A stretch of DNA of 64,000 bases from Parabacteroides sp. (GCA_028707405.1 JAQWBH010000001.1:32735-96734); one strand, 5' to 3'. Positions 41,840 through 50,359 are shown, counted from the first letter of the stretch. Numbers and translations: made by a program. The notes: generated by a model not told the origin, from the letters alone.

Positions 41840-41983
41840 TCACTCCTTCGTGTCTTCCTTTGTATACCCGCCAATCGGCTTTAGAATCTCATCCGCTTGT
41901 TCTTCCGTGGATTCTTCTTTTGGGATTTTAGATGAAATTCCCTTTTTTATCATAGTTTTCATCACGTCAAAATCTTCTGTCAT
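41840..41983 (-). CDS. Small charged protein, 47 aa
   Basis: Reads MTEDFDVMKTMIKKGISSKI and a Glu/Lys-rich C-terminus. GGAGGACTG ribosome binding site just upstream. Unknown. Confidence 0.5.
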   Translation of the reverse strand: MTEDFDVMKTMIKKGISSKIPKEESTEEQADEILKPIGGYTKEDTKE

Positions 41984-41986
41984 TAT

Positions 41987-42268
41987 TCAGTCCTCCTTCT
42001 TTACCCACAAATAGCAACCAAGCCCTTTATTCATACCACCGCTAATCTCTCCTATCTTCTGCATCTTAAGAAGTGCCCGCTTAACACCATCAATAGATAT
42101 TGCATTTTTTGTCATCCTTTTCCCATAAATTTCAGGTTTCAGCATCACTAACTCATCCCGAACTTGACTATTTTTTAAAGGGGTTTCAGCGTTATCGAGG
42201 ACAGTTTTAATGTCCTCCGGTTGAATTACCCGCTGAAATCCCGAAACTCCTTTTGTACCTTTTGTCAT
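41987..42268 (-). CDS. Winged-helix-like DNA-binding protein, 93 aa
   Basis: The sequence fits a winged helix: IQPEDIKTVLDNAETPLKNS (helices 1-2), KNAISIDGVKRALLKMQKIG (recognition-helix region) and a wing-like GEISGGMNKGLGCYLWVK. Phage-type regulators of this size are common. It follows the 42269 gene with no gap. Confidence 0.6.
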   Translation of the reverse strand: MTKGTKGVSGFQRVIQPEDIKTVLDNAETPLKNSQVRDELVMLKPEIYGKRMTKNAISIDGVKRALLKMQKIGEISGGMNKGLGCYLWVKKED

Positions 42269-42535
42269 TTAGTATCCAACCAGCCGACCGTCTTTATATG
42301 CCTGCAACACTTCGGCCTGTGTTTTAAGTTTTGGATTAGTGGAGTAATAATCTATTTTTGTAACTGAATCTGAAGATATACACACGACCTCTCGAACGTT
42401 GCTAAACCTACTTAGATGTGTGAATTGTAAAAACTGGTTGCCATTTAGATATACGATTTCGACATTCGATACGTTATCATACCAAAACTGATCTGTGTGA
42501 ATTTCAGATACATTTCTTAAAGATACTGATGTCAT
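42269..42535 (-). CDS. Hypothetical protein, 88 aa
   Basis: Not recognised. Beta-rich with Asn-rich turns (SLRNVSEIHTDQFWYDNVSN, VEIVYLNGNQFLQFTHLSRF); one or two leucine-rich-like strands. Start at 42535 chosen because AGGAGTG lies upstream. Confidence 0.6.
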   Translation of the reverse strand: MTSVSLRNVSEIHTDQFWYDNVSNVEIVYLNGNQFLQFTHLSRFSNVREVVCISSDSVTKIDYYSTNPKLKTQAEVLQAYKDGRLVGY

Positions 42536-42576
42536 GTTATTTTTCACTCCTACACGATTATCTAAAACAAAGAGAG

Positions 42577-42975
42577 TTAATCATCATTAGGTATTTTGAA
42601 TCCGCTTAGCTGACCTGTGACCTGTTTTACAAGTTCATCGATGTCTATTCCATCACCGTAATTATTTATTGCGTGGTGGAGTGCTGCATTTGATAAGAAA
42701 CCAATCTGGCACGATCTCAATACCGCGACCGTTTTCCACAGACTTTCTTTACACACGTCTTTGTAAAGCATCCAGATCTCTGATCCATATACGTTTTCAG
42801 TATCTAAACTTAGGAGAGTTCCGAGCCCACCTACAAAACTATTTGTGTCGATGTCCCCTGCTTCTTTGAGGAGTCTTATACATACAGTAGCTGCTCCAGG
42901 GTTACCATCAGCCAATTTCATAATTGCGCTCATTGCATTATCTTCTAGTGTGATTCTTGTGTTTGTGTTTGCCAT
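42577..42975 (-). CDS. Conserved phage protein of unknown function, 132 aa
   Basis: The stretch IMKLADGNPGAATVCIRLLK and YGSEIWMLYKDVCKESLWKT, then LRSCQIGFLSNAALHHAINN, is familiar from phage genomes but without known function. It is the first gene of the minus-strand operon controlled from the 43011-43071 region. Confidence 0.7.
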   Translation of the reverse strand: MANTNTRITLEDNAMSAIMKLADGNPGAATVCIRLLKEAGDIDTNSFVGGLGTLLSLDTENVYGSEIWMLYKDVCKESLWKTVAVLRSCQIGFLSNAALHHAINNYGDGIDIDELVKQVTGQLSGFKIPNDD

Positions 42976-43010
42976 ATCTAATTACCTCATGTCCTAACTA
43001 TTACTCTATT

Positions 43011-43071
43011 ATGTGCCATATAATATATAAAGTTATCGTTATCTTAGGATAATGATAATGCTTTTATAATA
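43011..43071. promoter_or_regulatory. Divergent promoters with central inverted repeat
   Basis: TTATCGTTATC (43033-43043) and GATAATGATAA (43048-43058) form an 11-bp inverted repeat (one mismatch, 4-nt spacer). TATA-like boxes lie on each side: TTTATATATTAT on the minus strand (43020-43031) for the 42975 gene, and TTTATAATAT (43063-43072) for the 43139 gene. Flanking outer arms TATGTGC/GCACATA give further symmetry. This has the form of a genetic switch. Confidence 0.55.
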
Positions 43072-43138
43072 TGAGCACATAAAGGTGTAATAGATACGGG
43101 GCGAAATGCCCTAGTAAAATTAAAAGGAGAACTCGAAA

Positions 43139-43363
43139 ATGAAAATGACAATAAAACCCGATTTGCATTCTGCGGTGTTGAGGAATGAAAAATCAAATAT
43201 AACAGGTCAGTTTTGGTTTGAAACGGTGGATGTTGAACAACTCGGGAATATGAAGAGAAAGGTATCATTTATTCAGAATGGAGCTCTTTTTTGCTATATT
43301 ATAGTCGATGATGTTGAATTTAAAAAACCAATCCTAGACACAGAGAGTGGCGAGAGTGACTAA
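43139..43363 (+). CDS. Hypothetical protein, 74 aa
   Basis: Not recognised. Small beta-rich protein (SNITGQFWFETVDVEQLGNM, FIQNGALFCYIIVDDVEFKK). AAGGAGAA before the ATG. First gene of the rightward operon from the divergent switch. Confidence 0.6.
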   Translation: MKMTIKPDLHSAVLRNEKSNITGQFWFETVDVEQLGNMKRKVSFIQNGALFCYIIVDDVEFKKPILDTESGESD

Positions 43364-43571
43364 ATTCGAAATGTATGCAAAATTCAGTGTCGTACACGAG
43401 AAACAACTCCCTATAATAGAAGCCGAAAACGAATTTGAAGCTTTAACAGAAGCATACGAGAAGGAAGAGGGCATCGTCAATGAGTTAGTCGATGAGTACG
43501 GGGATAGTGTTGTGGTGGAAGAGTTTATTGCAAATCCCGTGGGAGAACCTGAAAATAAGACAACAATGTAA
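43347..43571 (+). CDS. Hypothetical acidic protein, 74 aa
   Basis: Not recognised. GTG start overlapping the previous gene by 17 nt; another GTG lies three codons in. Alpha/beta with an acidic helix (AENEFEALTEAYEKEEGIVN). Unknown. Confidence 0.55.
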   Translation: MARVTKFEMYAKFSVVHEKQLPIIEAENEFEALTEAYEKEEGIVNELVDEYGDSVVVEEFIANPVGEPENKTTM

Positions 43572-44013
43572 ACGAACGGGGAATAATAACGAGGAGCTGA
43601 TTAAAACGCCGATACCCGATGATGATAAACCCTTAATAACACTCAGCATTGTAAATGAGATTAGTGCAACGGTATGCCCCGTTTTATCTGGAGCTATAGA
43701 AGATTCCATTGAAGATGAGTTACAGCGAAAAACGAGTGAAATAAATAAGCTCAATGAAGAATTTAACAAACTGCAAGATGAACAGCGACTTATCAGGGAA
43801 ATTGATAATCAGCCGGTAATTGAGATAAATGTCACTAATAAGAAAAGTAAAAATAAACTATGTGAGTTGGTAAAGTCCGGAAGTGTACGACTTATAAATG
43901 ATTCTGAAGACCCCCAGTTAAAAGAAGAATTCAAGAAATTTTCGTTTGAATTTAATAGAAAAACGAAAAGTAAAGAAGGAAAGTTGCCTAAAAGACTTAG
44001 GAATGGTTGGTAA
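43492..44013 (+). CDS. Coiled-coil protein; start uncertain
   Basis: The convincing coding part begins near residue 40: acidic segment, then a coiled coil (RKTSEINKLNEEFNKLQDEQ), a strand pair (QPVIEINVTNKKSKNKLCEL) and a Lys-rich tail. The first 25 residues overlap the previous gene and have no ribosome binding site, so the true start is probably at a non-ATG codon around 43560-43600. Function unknown. Confidence 0.55.
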   Translation: MSTGIVLWWKSLLQIPWENLKIRQQCKRTGNNNEELIKTPIPDDDKPLITLSIVNEISATVCPVLSGAIEDSIEDELQRKTSEINKLNEEFNKLQDEQRLIREIDNQPVIEINVTNKKSKNKLCELVKSGSVRLINDSEDPQLKEEFKKFSFEFNRKTKSKEGKLPKRLRNGW

Positions 44014-44014
44014 A

Positions 44015-44287
44015 ATGAATAAATGGTACAACTTCAAACCCCTGACCCCCGCCAATCGGCAGAAATTACCACCTCAAAAAAAGTATGTGTTAGTCAGAGT
44101 GAAAAATTTAGATGTCGGGATGCAAGATCCAATCTGCGTAGGTTATTTAAAATATCACGCTGGCGAAAAATCCGAACCGTATTTTATCACTCCGGGATGT
44201 AGTATAAACAGTCCTCGTGGAGATGACAGGGTTTTGCAATGGTGTGATTGCCTCCCTGATGATTTTGAATGGGGAGATGTGGAATGA
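44015..44287 (+). CDS. DUF551-like phage protein, 90 aa
   Basis: Start at 44015, just after the previous stop. MNKWYNFKPLTPANRQKLPP, then a V-L-V-R-V strand, a VGYLKYHAGEKSEPYFITPG segment and a final W-C-D-C-L-P: this pattern (W...P.....yvLv......y.vgy.......f..pg....V..W..lP) is that of small DUF551-like phage proteins of unknown role. Confidence 0.65.
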   Translation: MNKWYNFKPLTPANRQKLPPQKKYVLVRVKNLDVGMQDPICVGYLKYHAGEKSEPYFITPGCSINSPRGDDRVLQWCDCLPDDFEWGDVE

Positions 44288-44460
44288 ATATACAACAATT
44301 CAGAGAGAAATGGCCGAAAGAGGAGATCGTTGATTATATCCATGACGTTGATTATCTAGCAGACCACACCGGAGACGGAGAAGAAGATGAGTTTTTAAGG
44401 GATTTATATTGGTTACTAATAGACCTATTTCCTGACTGTGACCCGTATAAACAAGATTGA
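44284..44460 (+). CDS. Hypothetical acidic protein, 58 aa
   Basis: Not recognised. Reads MNIQQFREKWPKEEIVDYIH then an acidic loop and YWLLIDLFPDCDP. Overlaps the previous stop by 4 nt (ATGA). Confidence 0.6.
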   Translation: MNIQQFREKWPKEEIVDYIHDVDYLADHTGDGEEDEFLRDLYWLLIDLFPDCDPYKQD

Positions 44461-44483
44461 AATATATCATGGAGTTAGTAAAA

Positions 44484-44813
44484 ATGAAACCTGGATTTTG
44501 TGGAGAATGCTACTATCTAAGTATAACAGAAAAAGAACAAGATAAACTGAAACCAAAACCAGAACATATTTGCAATAAATTCAATGTTAAATTATATCAC
44601 TTTATATATCATCCGAAAATCTTACGTTGTAATCGATGTTTGCTTGTTCCGGAACGTGTGTATAGCAGTGAAGTAACAAATTCATTTGGTGATCCCGGTG
44701 TAATCGTTGAACGTGTGATATGTGGACAAAAATATGTAGGCAGTTTGGTTAATGGAGATGTGTTTAGGAAGATGTGGCAGAAAGAATTTCAGAGGAGTGG
44801 TTTGAAGAAATGA
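44484..44813 (+). CDS. Zinc-ribbon-like protein, 109 aa
   Basis: MKPGFCGECYYLSITEKEQD begins the protein; further Cys at H-I-C and C-N-R-C and V-I-C-G. Two zinc sites are likely. GGAG lies 9 nt before the ATG at 44484; an ATG at 44469 is an alternative. Function unknown. Confidence 0.65.
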   Translation: MKPGFCGECYYLSITEKEQDKLKPKPEHICNKFNVKLYHFIYHPKILRCNRCLLVPERVYSSEVTNSFGDPGVIVERVICGQKYVGSLVNGDVFRKMWQKEFQRSGLKK

Positions 44814-45106
44814 CAATCGATGACTCAATAAAATACATTTTTGATAAAATCGATGACGAACTTATCGACCTGGCTATATTAATTAATGCTGATCCAGAGA
44901 AGAAAGATGAAATATTGAATAATTGGGTGCAAAATAAAGTATTTACAGTCCATTATCCGTATGTGTACGCGCACAACCTCTGTAAACAAGATCCTGCTGA
45001 ACTTTGCAGGCAGGTTGATGTTTTGTACAAAGAAACTTTTGGAGATTTTGACGAGTTGTTCAAGACAGTTCCATGTTTGCGTAGGTTTGAGAAAGATATG
45101 TTGTAA
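44810..45106 (+). CDS. Hypothetical protein, 98 aa
   Basis: Not recognised. ATGA overlap with the previous gene decides the start at 44810. Helical and acidic (SIKYIFDKIDDELIDLAILI, PAELCRQVDVLYKETFGDFD). Confidence 0.6.
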   Translation: MTIDDSIKYIFDKIDDELIDLAILINADPEKKDEILNNWVQNKVFTVHYPYVYAHNLCKQDPAELCRQVDVLYKETFGDFDELFKTVPCLRRFEKDML

Positions 45107-45120
45107 GGAGCGTGAATAAC

Positions 45121-45417
45121 ATGGACGATGAATGCGAATGTTTGAAACGTAGAAAAAAATACGGCGTGTCAGAAAAACAGTTTAGGAACATTTCCTGTGA
45201 CGATTTGGCCTGCTGGGAGGAATGTCATCGGGACGAACTAGACACACTAACAAGCGGAGAACAAGAAAGATATTTAGCTGGAATTTTAAAAAATAAATCA
45301 GCGTTGGAGTTGGTTGCTGAAATCCCGAAGGTAGAGGACCTTGTGATATCTCATTATATGGATAAGATGTTCGAGATGAAGGAAGCTGAGATTACTAAAC
45401 GAAACAGTGCGGTATAG
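45121..45417 (+). CDS. Hypothetical protein, 98 aa
   Basis: Not recognised. Begins MDDECECLKRRKKYGVSEKQ; Cys at C-E-C and later C-D-D-L-A-C-W-E-E-C-H may bind metal. AAGGAG lies 10 nt before the ATG at 45121; a GTG at 45112 is possible. Confidence 0.6.
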   Translation: MDDECECLKRRKKYGVSEKQFRNISCDDLACWEECHRDELDTLTSGEQERYLAGILKNKSALELVAEIPKVEDLVISHYMDKMFEMKEAEITKRNSAV

Positions 45418-45432
45418 GGAAGTTGATAAAAA

Positions 45433-45636
45433 ATGAGTGAAACCACAAATAATTATAAATTAATGGGATTTTTTGAAGTGTTAACATTAATTTTTGTTAT
45501 TGCAAAAATAACAGGATATATTACATGGCCTTGGTGGTGGGTATTTTCCCCGGTTTTAGTACATGCCGTGTTATTAATTGGAGTTTTTGGAATTGTTATT
45601 ATTTTTGCCATCATAAAAGCATGGTCTGATAATTAA
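45433..45636 (+). CDS. Phage two-TM membrane protein (Fragile-X-F-like), 67 aa
   Basis: Two membrane segments: FFEVLTLIFVIAKITGYITW and FSPVLVHAVLLIGVFGIVII, separated by W-P-W-W-W-V. This F-x-x-L-K-x-x-G-x-I-x-W-x-W-W-W-V pattern is that of small phage proteins labelled transmembrane Fragile-X-F. Function unknown. Confidence 0.7.
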   Translation: MSETTNNYKLMGFFEVLTLIFVIAKITGYITWPWWWVFSPVLVHAVLLIGVFGIVIIFAIIKAWSDN

Positions 45637-45707
45637 TTATACTTACCTTTTTTTAAAAACGCCACGAATTCTAAGCTATTTTAAACCATTTTTAATTTTA
45701 CCACATA

Positions 45708-45767
45708 CAAACACACCAGACCACGCCAAAACGTTCAACTGCGTGGCTTAAAACGTGTGTGTGTTTT
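45708..45767. terminator. Nested stem-loop between convergent genes
   Basis: Outer stem CAAACACAC / GTGTGTTTTG and inner stem CCACGC (45721-45726) / GCGTGG (45741-45746) form a long hairpin in the 168-nt gap between convergent genes ending at 45636 and 45805. It may stop transcription from both sides or be a structured RNA. Confidence 0.4.
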
Positions 45768-45804
45768 GAGATGGGGAGTAGAATAATCAAAAATGAAAAA
45801 TGAA

Positions 45805-46197
45805 TTAAATTTCAATATACTCTTTGATCACAATTTTATTAAAAGACTGATACAAATAATCTTCCACACTTGGACTACATATCTCGAAATCAAATTCGGG
45901 CAAATCGATATCTAATGATTTGATTGTATCTAGGACTATACGTGTGCCTTTGTGGTCATGATTGAGATCATTTGTAGCAATGAAAAGCCACCAATCTCCA
46001 CTATACCATTCTTGATCATCATCATAACGCAGATAAAAATACGCATAGTCTATGTTGTATCCTTTACCATTGTTGAGTATGCAACTTGAACCATTTGAAT
46101 GAAATGGGTTCCCTGATAGTGCACTTATTAATTTTTGTGCAGCTTCTATATATTCAGAATTTAGAGTGCAGCGTTTAACGCTTACCATTTGTGACAT
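45805..46197 (-). CDS. Hypothetical protein, 130 aa
   Basis: Not recognised. Alpha/beta: LNSEYIEAAQKLISALSGNP, YAYFYLRYDDDQEWYSGDWW, LDTIKSLDIDLPEFDFEICS. Start overlaps the TGA of the upstream small gene (AAGGTGATG, where AAGGTG is also the ribosome binding site). Confidence 0.65.
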   Translation of the reverse strand: MSQMVSVKRCTLNSEYIEAAQKLISALSGNPFHSNGSSCILNNGKGYNIDYAYFYLRYDDDQEWYSGDWWLFIATNDLNHDHKGTRIVLDTIKSLDIDLPEFDFEICSPSVEDYLYQSFNKIVIKEYIEI

Positions 46198-46349
46198 CAC
46201 CTTAAATTATATCTTTGAGATTTCCATTTTGAATAATTTTCAGGTTTTCTATTTAATATAACATCGACCCAACGGACTTTAACAATTTCAGTTGGTGTAG
46301 ATATTGGGAGAGAGTTACGTGATTGGGTAACGTCATTTAATTTTGTCAT
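46197..46349 (-). CDS. Small basic protein, 50 aa
   Basis: Reads MTKLNDVTQSRNSLPISTPT and continues EIVKVRWVDVILNRKPENYS. GGAGAATA precedes the ATG. It overlaps the next gene by one base. Unknown. Confidence 0.5.
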   Translation of the reverse strand: MTKLNDVTQSRNSLPISTPTEIVKVRWVDVILNRKPENYSKWKSQRYNLR

Positions 46350-46363
46350 TTATTCTCCTTTAC

Positions 46364-46957
46364 TCAAATCCCTGATTTTTCCAATTGAGAGGTTTCGTTA
46401 TGAGTCCATTTTACAATCATAATTACATCTTTGTTCTTATTGTCAGTCCCACACGACGCAGGATACCCTCTATTATCAGTATGTGTGTGTATTACATGAT
46501 CGCCTGGATTTACTTTAATCCAGTACTCATCATCACTAATTTTAATTAAATTGTTTGACCGGTCAAGGAAATCGCAGCCATGTATATTTAGACTGTACGT
46601 GCTTCCATCAAATCTCCATTGGTCATTATCTTTCTTGATAACAATTGAATTCCCGATATCAATTTTTGACTTTTTAATTTCGTCTATTAAAAGATCAGGG
46701 AGTTGATCAAGAGGTATTAACGTTATTGATTTGGTAGTTTTTCTTGGTATTAATTGGTTATCGCCTAGTTCTGGATTTCTAATTCGGGACTCTACGCGAA
46801 GTTCAACAGTATCTTCAGATACGTCTTTGATAGTTGGGAGGTCTCCTGTGTACTCTCCGGCTAACCCCCAATACACCCGGTAATTTAAGAGCACACTTTC
46901 ACAATATAGATAATACTTATCTCCTGTTTTATACAAAGTTCCATCCAGGAATTGCAT
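46364..46957 (-). CDS. Hypothetical protein, 197 aa
   Basis: Not recognised. Mostly beta: QFLDGTLYKTGDKYYLYCES, VYWGLAGEYTG, ESRIRNPELGDNQLIPRKTT, and a C-terminal VIHTHTDNRGYPASCGTDNK. First gene of a minus-strand unit with a palindromic promoter region at 47034-47061. Confidence 0.6.
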   Translation of the reverse strand: MQFLDGTLYKTGDKYYLYCESVLLNYRVYWGLAGEYTGDLPTIKDVSEDTVELRVESRIRNPELGDNQLIPRKTTKSITLIPLDQLPDLLIDEIKKSKIDIGNSIVIKKDNDQWRFDGSTYSLNIHGCDFLDRSNNLIKISDDEYWIKVNPGDHVIHTHTDNRGYPASCGTDNKNKDVIMIVKWTHNETSQLEKSGI

Positions 46958-47033
46958 TATTTTAGAGTCGTGGTCAGTATCACATTCTACGTTTTGAATA
47001 TTAGCTTTAAATTATATCACCAATTATATATTA

Positions 47034-47061
47034 TACAGTAAAGTATTTAAAGCTTACTGTA
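47034..47061. promoter_or_regulatory. Inverted repeat TACAGTAA/TTACTGTA
   Basis: Perfect 8-bp arms (47034-47041 and 47054-47061) enclose AGTATTTAAAGC, which on the minus strand reads as a TATA-like TTTAAATACT about 85 nt from the 46957 start. Possible operator. The following 47062-47340 stretch holds one doubtful 64-aa ORF and nothing else I can support. Confidence 0.45.
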
Positions 47062-47340
47062 AAACGGATATATTTAAGATCGGGATAATTACTTCGAATT
47101 TGATATTCCTAAAAGGGTTACACTGCCCTGTTAAGAAAAACGAAATGAAAAAAAGAATTAATTGGAAAGACCAGCCGCCAAGCATTGGTCTAACCGATGG
47201 AAATCAAAACATGTTTCTACAAATAGATGATTGCTTTGTGGGAATAAATAGTTTTCTCAGATGTTGCTCTTCTTTGCACATGCTCGAGTTCTGAGATATC
47301 ATACCCTTCTAGGGAGTGTTACTGAAATATGTAATCCGAA

Positions 47341-47674
47341 AAATTACACATTTGGGAAATAATTACCTTTTTTTAGATAATTACCTTTTTTTCAGAAAAA
47401 TTACACATTTGCCTTTGGAAAATTACACATTTTTTGTGTGATTAAACGATATCAGAAGGATATGTCAACCCGGAAGTTCCACAAATTACACATTTTAGAA
47501 ATAACACATTTCTTTAGTATAGAGAAGGAATACTATATTTTCTTTACACGTGTATGTTATTTCTAAAATGTGTAATTTGTGGAACTTTTTAGTTATATTA
47601 TGTCTATTGATATTGAATAATCGTTTTCTTAAATGTGTAATTTATGTGTAATTTATGTGTAATTTATGTGTAAT
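47341..47674. repeat. Iteron-rich candidate replication origin
   Basis: ATTACACAT occurs four times on the plus strand (near 47343, 47400, 47422, 47485), and its complement ATGTGTAAT five times (near 47569, 47633, 47644, 47655, 47666), the last four in an 11-nt periodic array. Two copies of ATAATTACCTTTTTTT lie at 47359-47392. A perfect 33-bp inverted repeat has arms at 47474-47506 and 47555-47587 with a 48-nt spacer. Directly followed by a DUF927 helicase gene. Confidence 0.7.
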
Positions 47675-47713
47675 TTATCAGTACTCTTTTTATTAATCTA
47701 AAGAAGTAGTAAA

Positions 47714-47753
47714 GTTTATATACGTTAGGTACATTAATACAATTGTACATTAA
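47714..47753 (+). promoter_or_regulatory. RHH gene promoter with direct-repeat operator
   Basis: TATA-like GTTTATATA at 47714-47722 is followed by direct repeats GTACATTAA at 47729-47737 and 47745-47753 around the expected start of transcription, then AAGGAGGT and the ATG at 47765. Spacing of 16 nt between repeat starts fits an RHH dimer pair. Confidence 0.55.
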
Positions 47754-47764
47754 GGAGGTATACA

Positions 47765-47911
47765 ATGGCAGAAGATCTAACAAAAGCTACCATCCGTCGG
47801 GAGACAAAAAAGGTATTAAACCGGATAGTAGCCGATGAAGACAAGTATGAGTATCAACTCATAGAAGACCTATTAAGAGAAAAGTATCCTTCATACTTTC
47901 GAAAAAGAATG
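47765..47911 (+). CDS. RHH-like small regulator, 48 aa
   Basis: Reads MAEDLTKATIRRETKKVLNR then IVADEDKYEYQLIEDLLRES. The T-x-I-R-R-E-T strand followed by helices fits a ribbon-helix-helix. Strong AAGGAGGT ribosome binding site. Located between the iteron region and the helicase gene, it probably controls copy number or its own promoter. Confidence 0.65.
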
Positions 47912-48085
47912 ATATCAATTTAAAATTGAAAAATCAAGAAGTATGCCCTGGAACTGTTGTAGCAGTCCCAAAGCACAAAAGAATAGTATGAGGTATTAAC
48001 CCCTACTTCACATCAGGGAAATATACTCATTGCTCGTATAAATTCTTTTTGTTGCGCGTGGCTCCCTTCTTGTGGGAAGTAGCAC

Positions 48086-50359
48086 ATGACAGACAATCCG
48101 GAAAATGTATTTGTAAAATGTCCTAAATATGACCGAGAACTTCACGATTGGTCGTTATCATATCCAAGAATTAGAGAAGCATTTGCAAATCTGGGGAATA
48201 ATAGAGAGTCTGTTTTTATTAATGAATCTGCTCTTGCTCTTGCAAATCTCGGGGATATTATCAATCCGAAAGAGAAACTTCAGTTTCAGCGAATGGATTA
48301 TGCATTTCCTGAAGATCAAATTATAGAGATCGTCCATTCATACGCTGAAGATGACTGGACCCCCGAAATGAGCGAGTCTCTTAGGAATAGTATTGTTCAG
48401 TCCAGAGAAGCTGCACTTAATGAGCGGTTATATACAAACAATCTCGTTAGAGGGTGGAACGAGTACGAAGTTCCAACCGTTGATACAAAAAGCTACTATT
48501 ATCTGACAAATTCCGGAGTGTTCCGAGTCGTTGAAACCATCAACGAGGAAACTAGGCAAAGTTCATTTGCTACTCGGGAAGTTTGCAGGACTCCTTTTAT
48601 ATTGTGTGGAATCAGCGAACCATTGAATGATGACACGGTTTACTATAAGATTCGATATTCTACATACAACGGAACCGTGAAGGAGTTCTGGGCAAGTCAA
48701 AGTACAATTCTATCCCGTAAAGAGATGAAGACTATTTTTAACGCGAAGGGTATAAACTGCCCTGAAAATGTCCTGTTGATTGAAACCATTGATTACATCA
48801 GTCGAAGCATTGCTGAATTCGGATCACGATTAAAGAAAGAGTTCTCGGCAAAAAGAAACGGCTGGAACGAAGATCGTACTATTTTTGTTATAGGGGATCA
48901 CGGAATAACGTCAAAGGGTTCAGAACCCATACTGTCAGTAGCCGACGATAGTAAGGGATTCACTGAACTGGAAAAGAAAGGAAACGTCGAATCGTGGGCA
49001 ACCGGAGTTAAGCCGCTTTTAGACTTTGATGTAATCCGGTTTAAATGCTACGATGCCATGACAGCCCCTTTAAAAGCAGTTCTCGGAGTTGAAAGCCATG
49101 CAACTGACCACTACGGTAACACTTCCTGCGGTAAAACACTGTCCGCGTGGGTGGCTCTATCTATGATTGGAAATGCGGAAAAGCTCACCATCGGAGCTAA
49201 GAGCACAACAAAGGGGATACTTGTAAGAGTTCGGGACTTCTCAGACTTACCAATTCTGATAGATGAAAGCTCGGACGCTGGCGATCATCTTGCAGACCTG
49301 GTGTATACCCTAACAAGTAACAAGGGGAGAGTCAAGAGCACTGTAACAGGTGGTAGAGATGGCGGGGAGGAATATCATACAACTGCACTATTTACGGGTG
49401 AAAAGCCAATATGGGATGAATTGCCAAACTCCGGACAGCGATACCGAGTCAATGAACTGACGGATACCCTCCCGGATTTACCAACTTCTGAAATTAACGG
49501 GGTAAAAAAGGCAATTGCCAACAATCACGGACATATTATTGAGTTCTATATTCACGAAATATTCAAGGAACTGGAAGCCGGGACACTATCATCCTTGTAT
49601 GATGCCTGCTTTGACAAACTGCCAGAGACGAATTCTAACATTGAAGGTCGATCCAGATCTATATTTGCCTGTATAATGACCGCAGGAACGTTATTAGAGA
49701 GGATTTTTCAGAGAATCGGACTTCCTGAAAGAGATCCGAGTAAGATTGTAAGTAAATATTTCCAAAAATGTATTTTGGACAATCCAGTAGAACTTGAATA
49801 TATACGCGCTCTCCGTGTTGTTCTAGATTGGGTACACTCCGATTATGGAAGATTCGCGGAAGTTGACTTGAAGTATGATGATGTGACGATTCGAGACAAA
49901 TCTAAAAGATATGGATGGATCGACAACGATTTTATTGATATTATAGGTTCAGAATTCACAAAAAAGATGAAAGATGATGGATTCTCACCTACTAAAATTA
50001 AGCAGGATTGGGGAGATCAAGGCATTACATTATGCAATGATCCAACCAGGAAGGGAGCTTGCAGGTTCACACGGGAAAAGAAGACCGTCGCAGGTGTAAG
50101 AATTAACCGAGCAATCGCGGAAGAACTGACGGGGTTATATTACGATGAAACTGAAATGAACGATTGCCAGCTCCCACAAGATGAAAAGATTAAATGGATA
50201 ATGAAGACTATTCAATATCTGACAGAGCGCAAAGGCGAGGCTGATATACAGCTTATACGGCAAATTGAGAATATCCCTGATTTAGATGATATGTTGAACA
50301 TTCTGACTAAATATGGCAAAATCTTAAAGATAAATCAAACTTCTTATAAATATATCTAA
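48086..50359 (+). CDS. DUF927-family replication helicase, 757 aa
   Basis: The protein has the DUF927 superfamily-3-like ATPase core: an N-terminal region to about residue 150, a beta-rich DUF927 part with YYLTNSGVFRVVETINEE and FVIGDHGIT, Walker A G344-N-T-S-C-G-K-T351, and Walker B L-I-D393-E394-S-S. A C-terminal winged-helix-like domain follows (residues about 580-757). DUF927 proteins act as replicative or accessory helicases in phages and plasmids. Gene position beside an iteron array supports a replication role. TATA-like GTATAAATT lies near 48038. Confidence 0.8.
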   Translation: MTDNPENVFVKCPKYDRELHDWSLSYPRIREAFANLGNNRESVFINESALALANLGDIINPKEKLQFQRMDYAFPEDQIIEIVHSYAEDDWTPEMSESLRNSIVQSREAALNERLYTNNLVRGWNEYEVPTVDTKSYYYLTNSGVFRVVETINEETRQSSFATREVCRTPFILCGISEPLNDDTVYYKIRYSTYNGTVKEFWASQSTILSRKEMKTIFNAKGINCPENVLLIETIDYISRSIAEFGSRLKKEFSAKRNGWNEDRTIFVIGDHGITSKGSEPILSVADDSKGFTELEKKGNVESWATGVKPLLDFDVIRFKCYDAMTAPLKAVLGVESHATDHYGNTSCGKTLSAWVALSMIGNAEKLTIGAKSTTKGILVRVRDFSDLPILIDESSDAGDHLADLVYTLTSNKGRVKSTVTGGRDGGEEYHTTALFTGEKPIWDELPNSGQRYRVNELTDTLPDLPTSEINGVKKAIANNHGHIIEFYIHEIFKELEAGTLSSLYDACFDKLPETNSNIEGRSRSIFACIMTAGTLLERIFQRIGLPERDPSKIVSKYFQKCILDNPVELEYIRALRVVLDWVHSDYGRFAEVDLKYDDVTIRDKSKRYGWIDNDFIDIIGSEFTKKMKDDGFSPTKIKQDWGDQGITLCNDPTRKGACRFTREKKTVAGVRINRAIAEELTGLYYDETEMNDCQLPQDEKIKWIMKTIQYLTERKGEADIQLIRQIENIPDLDDMLNILTKYGKILKINQTSYKYI

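Noticed and set aside
44015..46349. tRNA genes in small-gene regions
   Set aside because: I looked for cloverleaf-like arms and T-loop sequence and found none that hold together.
47100..47294. 64-aa ORF in the origin region
   Set aside because: No ribosome binding site, odd composition, and no operon partner; could be real but I cannot support it.
47341..47674. CRISPR array
   Set aside because: Repeats are only 9-16 nt, occur in both orientations and have 11-nt spacing; this fits iterons, not CRISPR.
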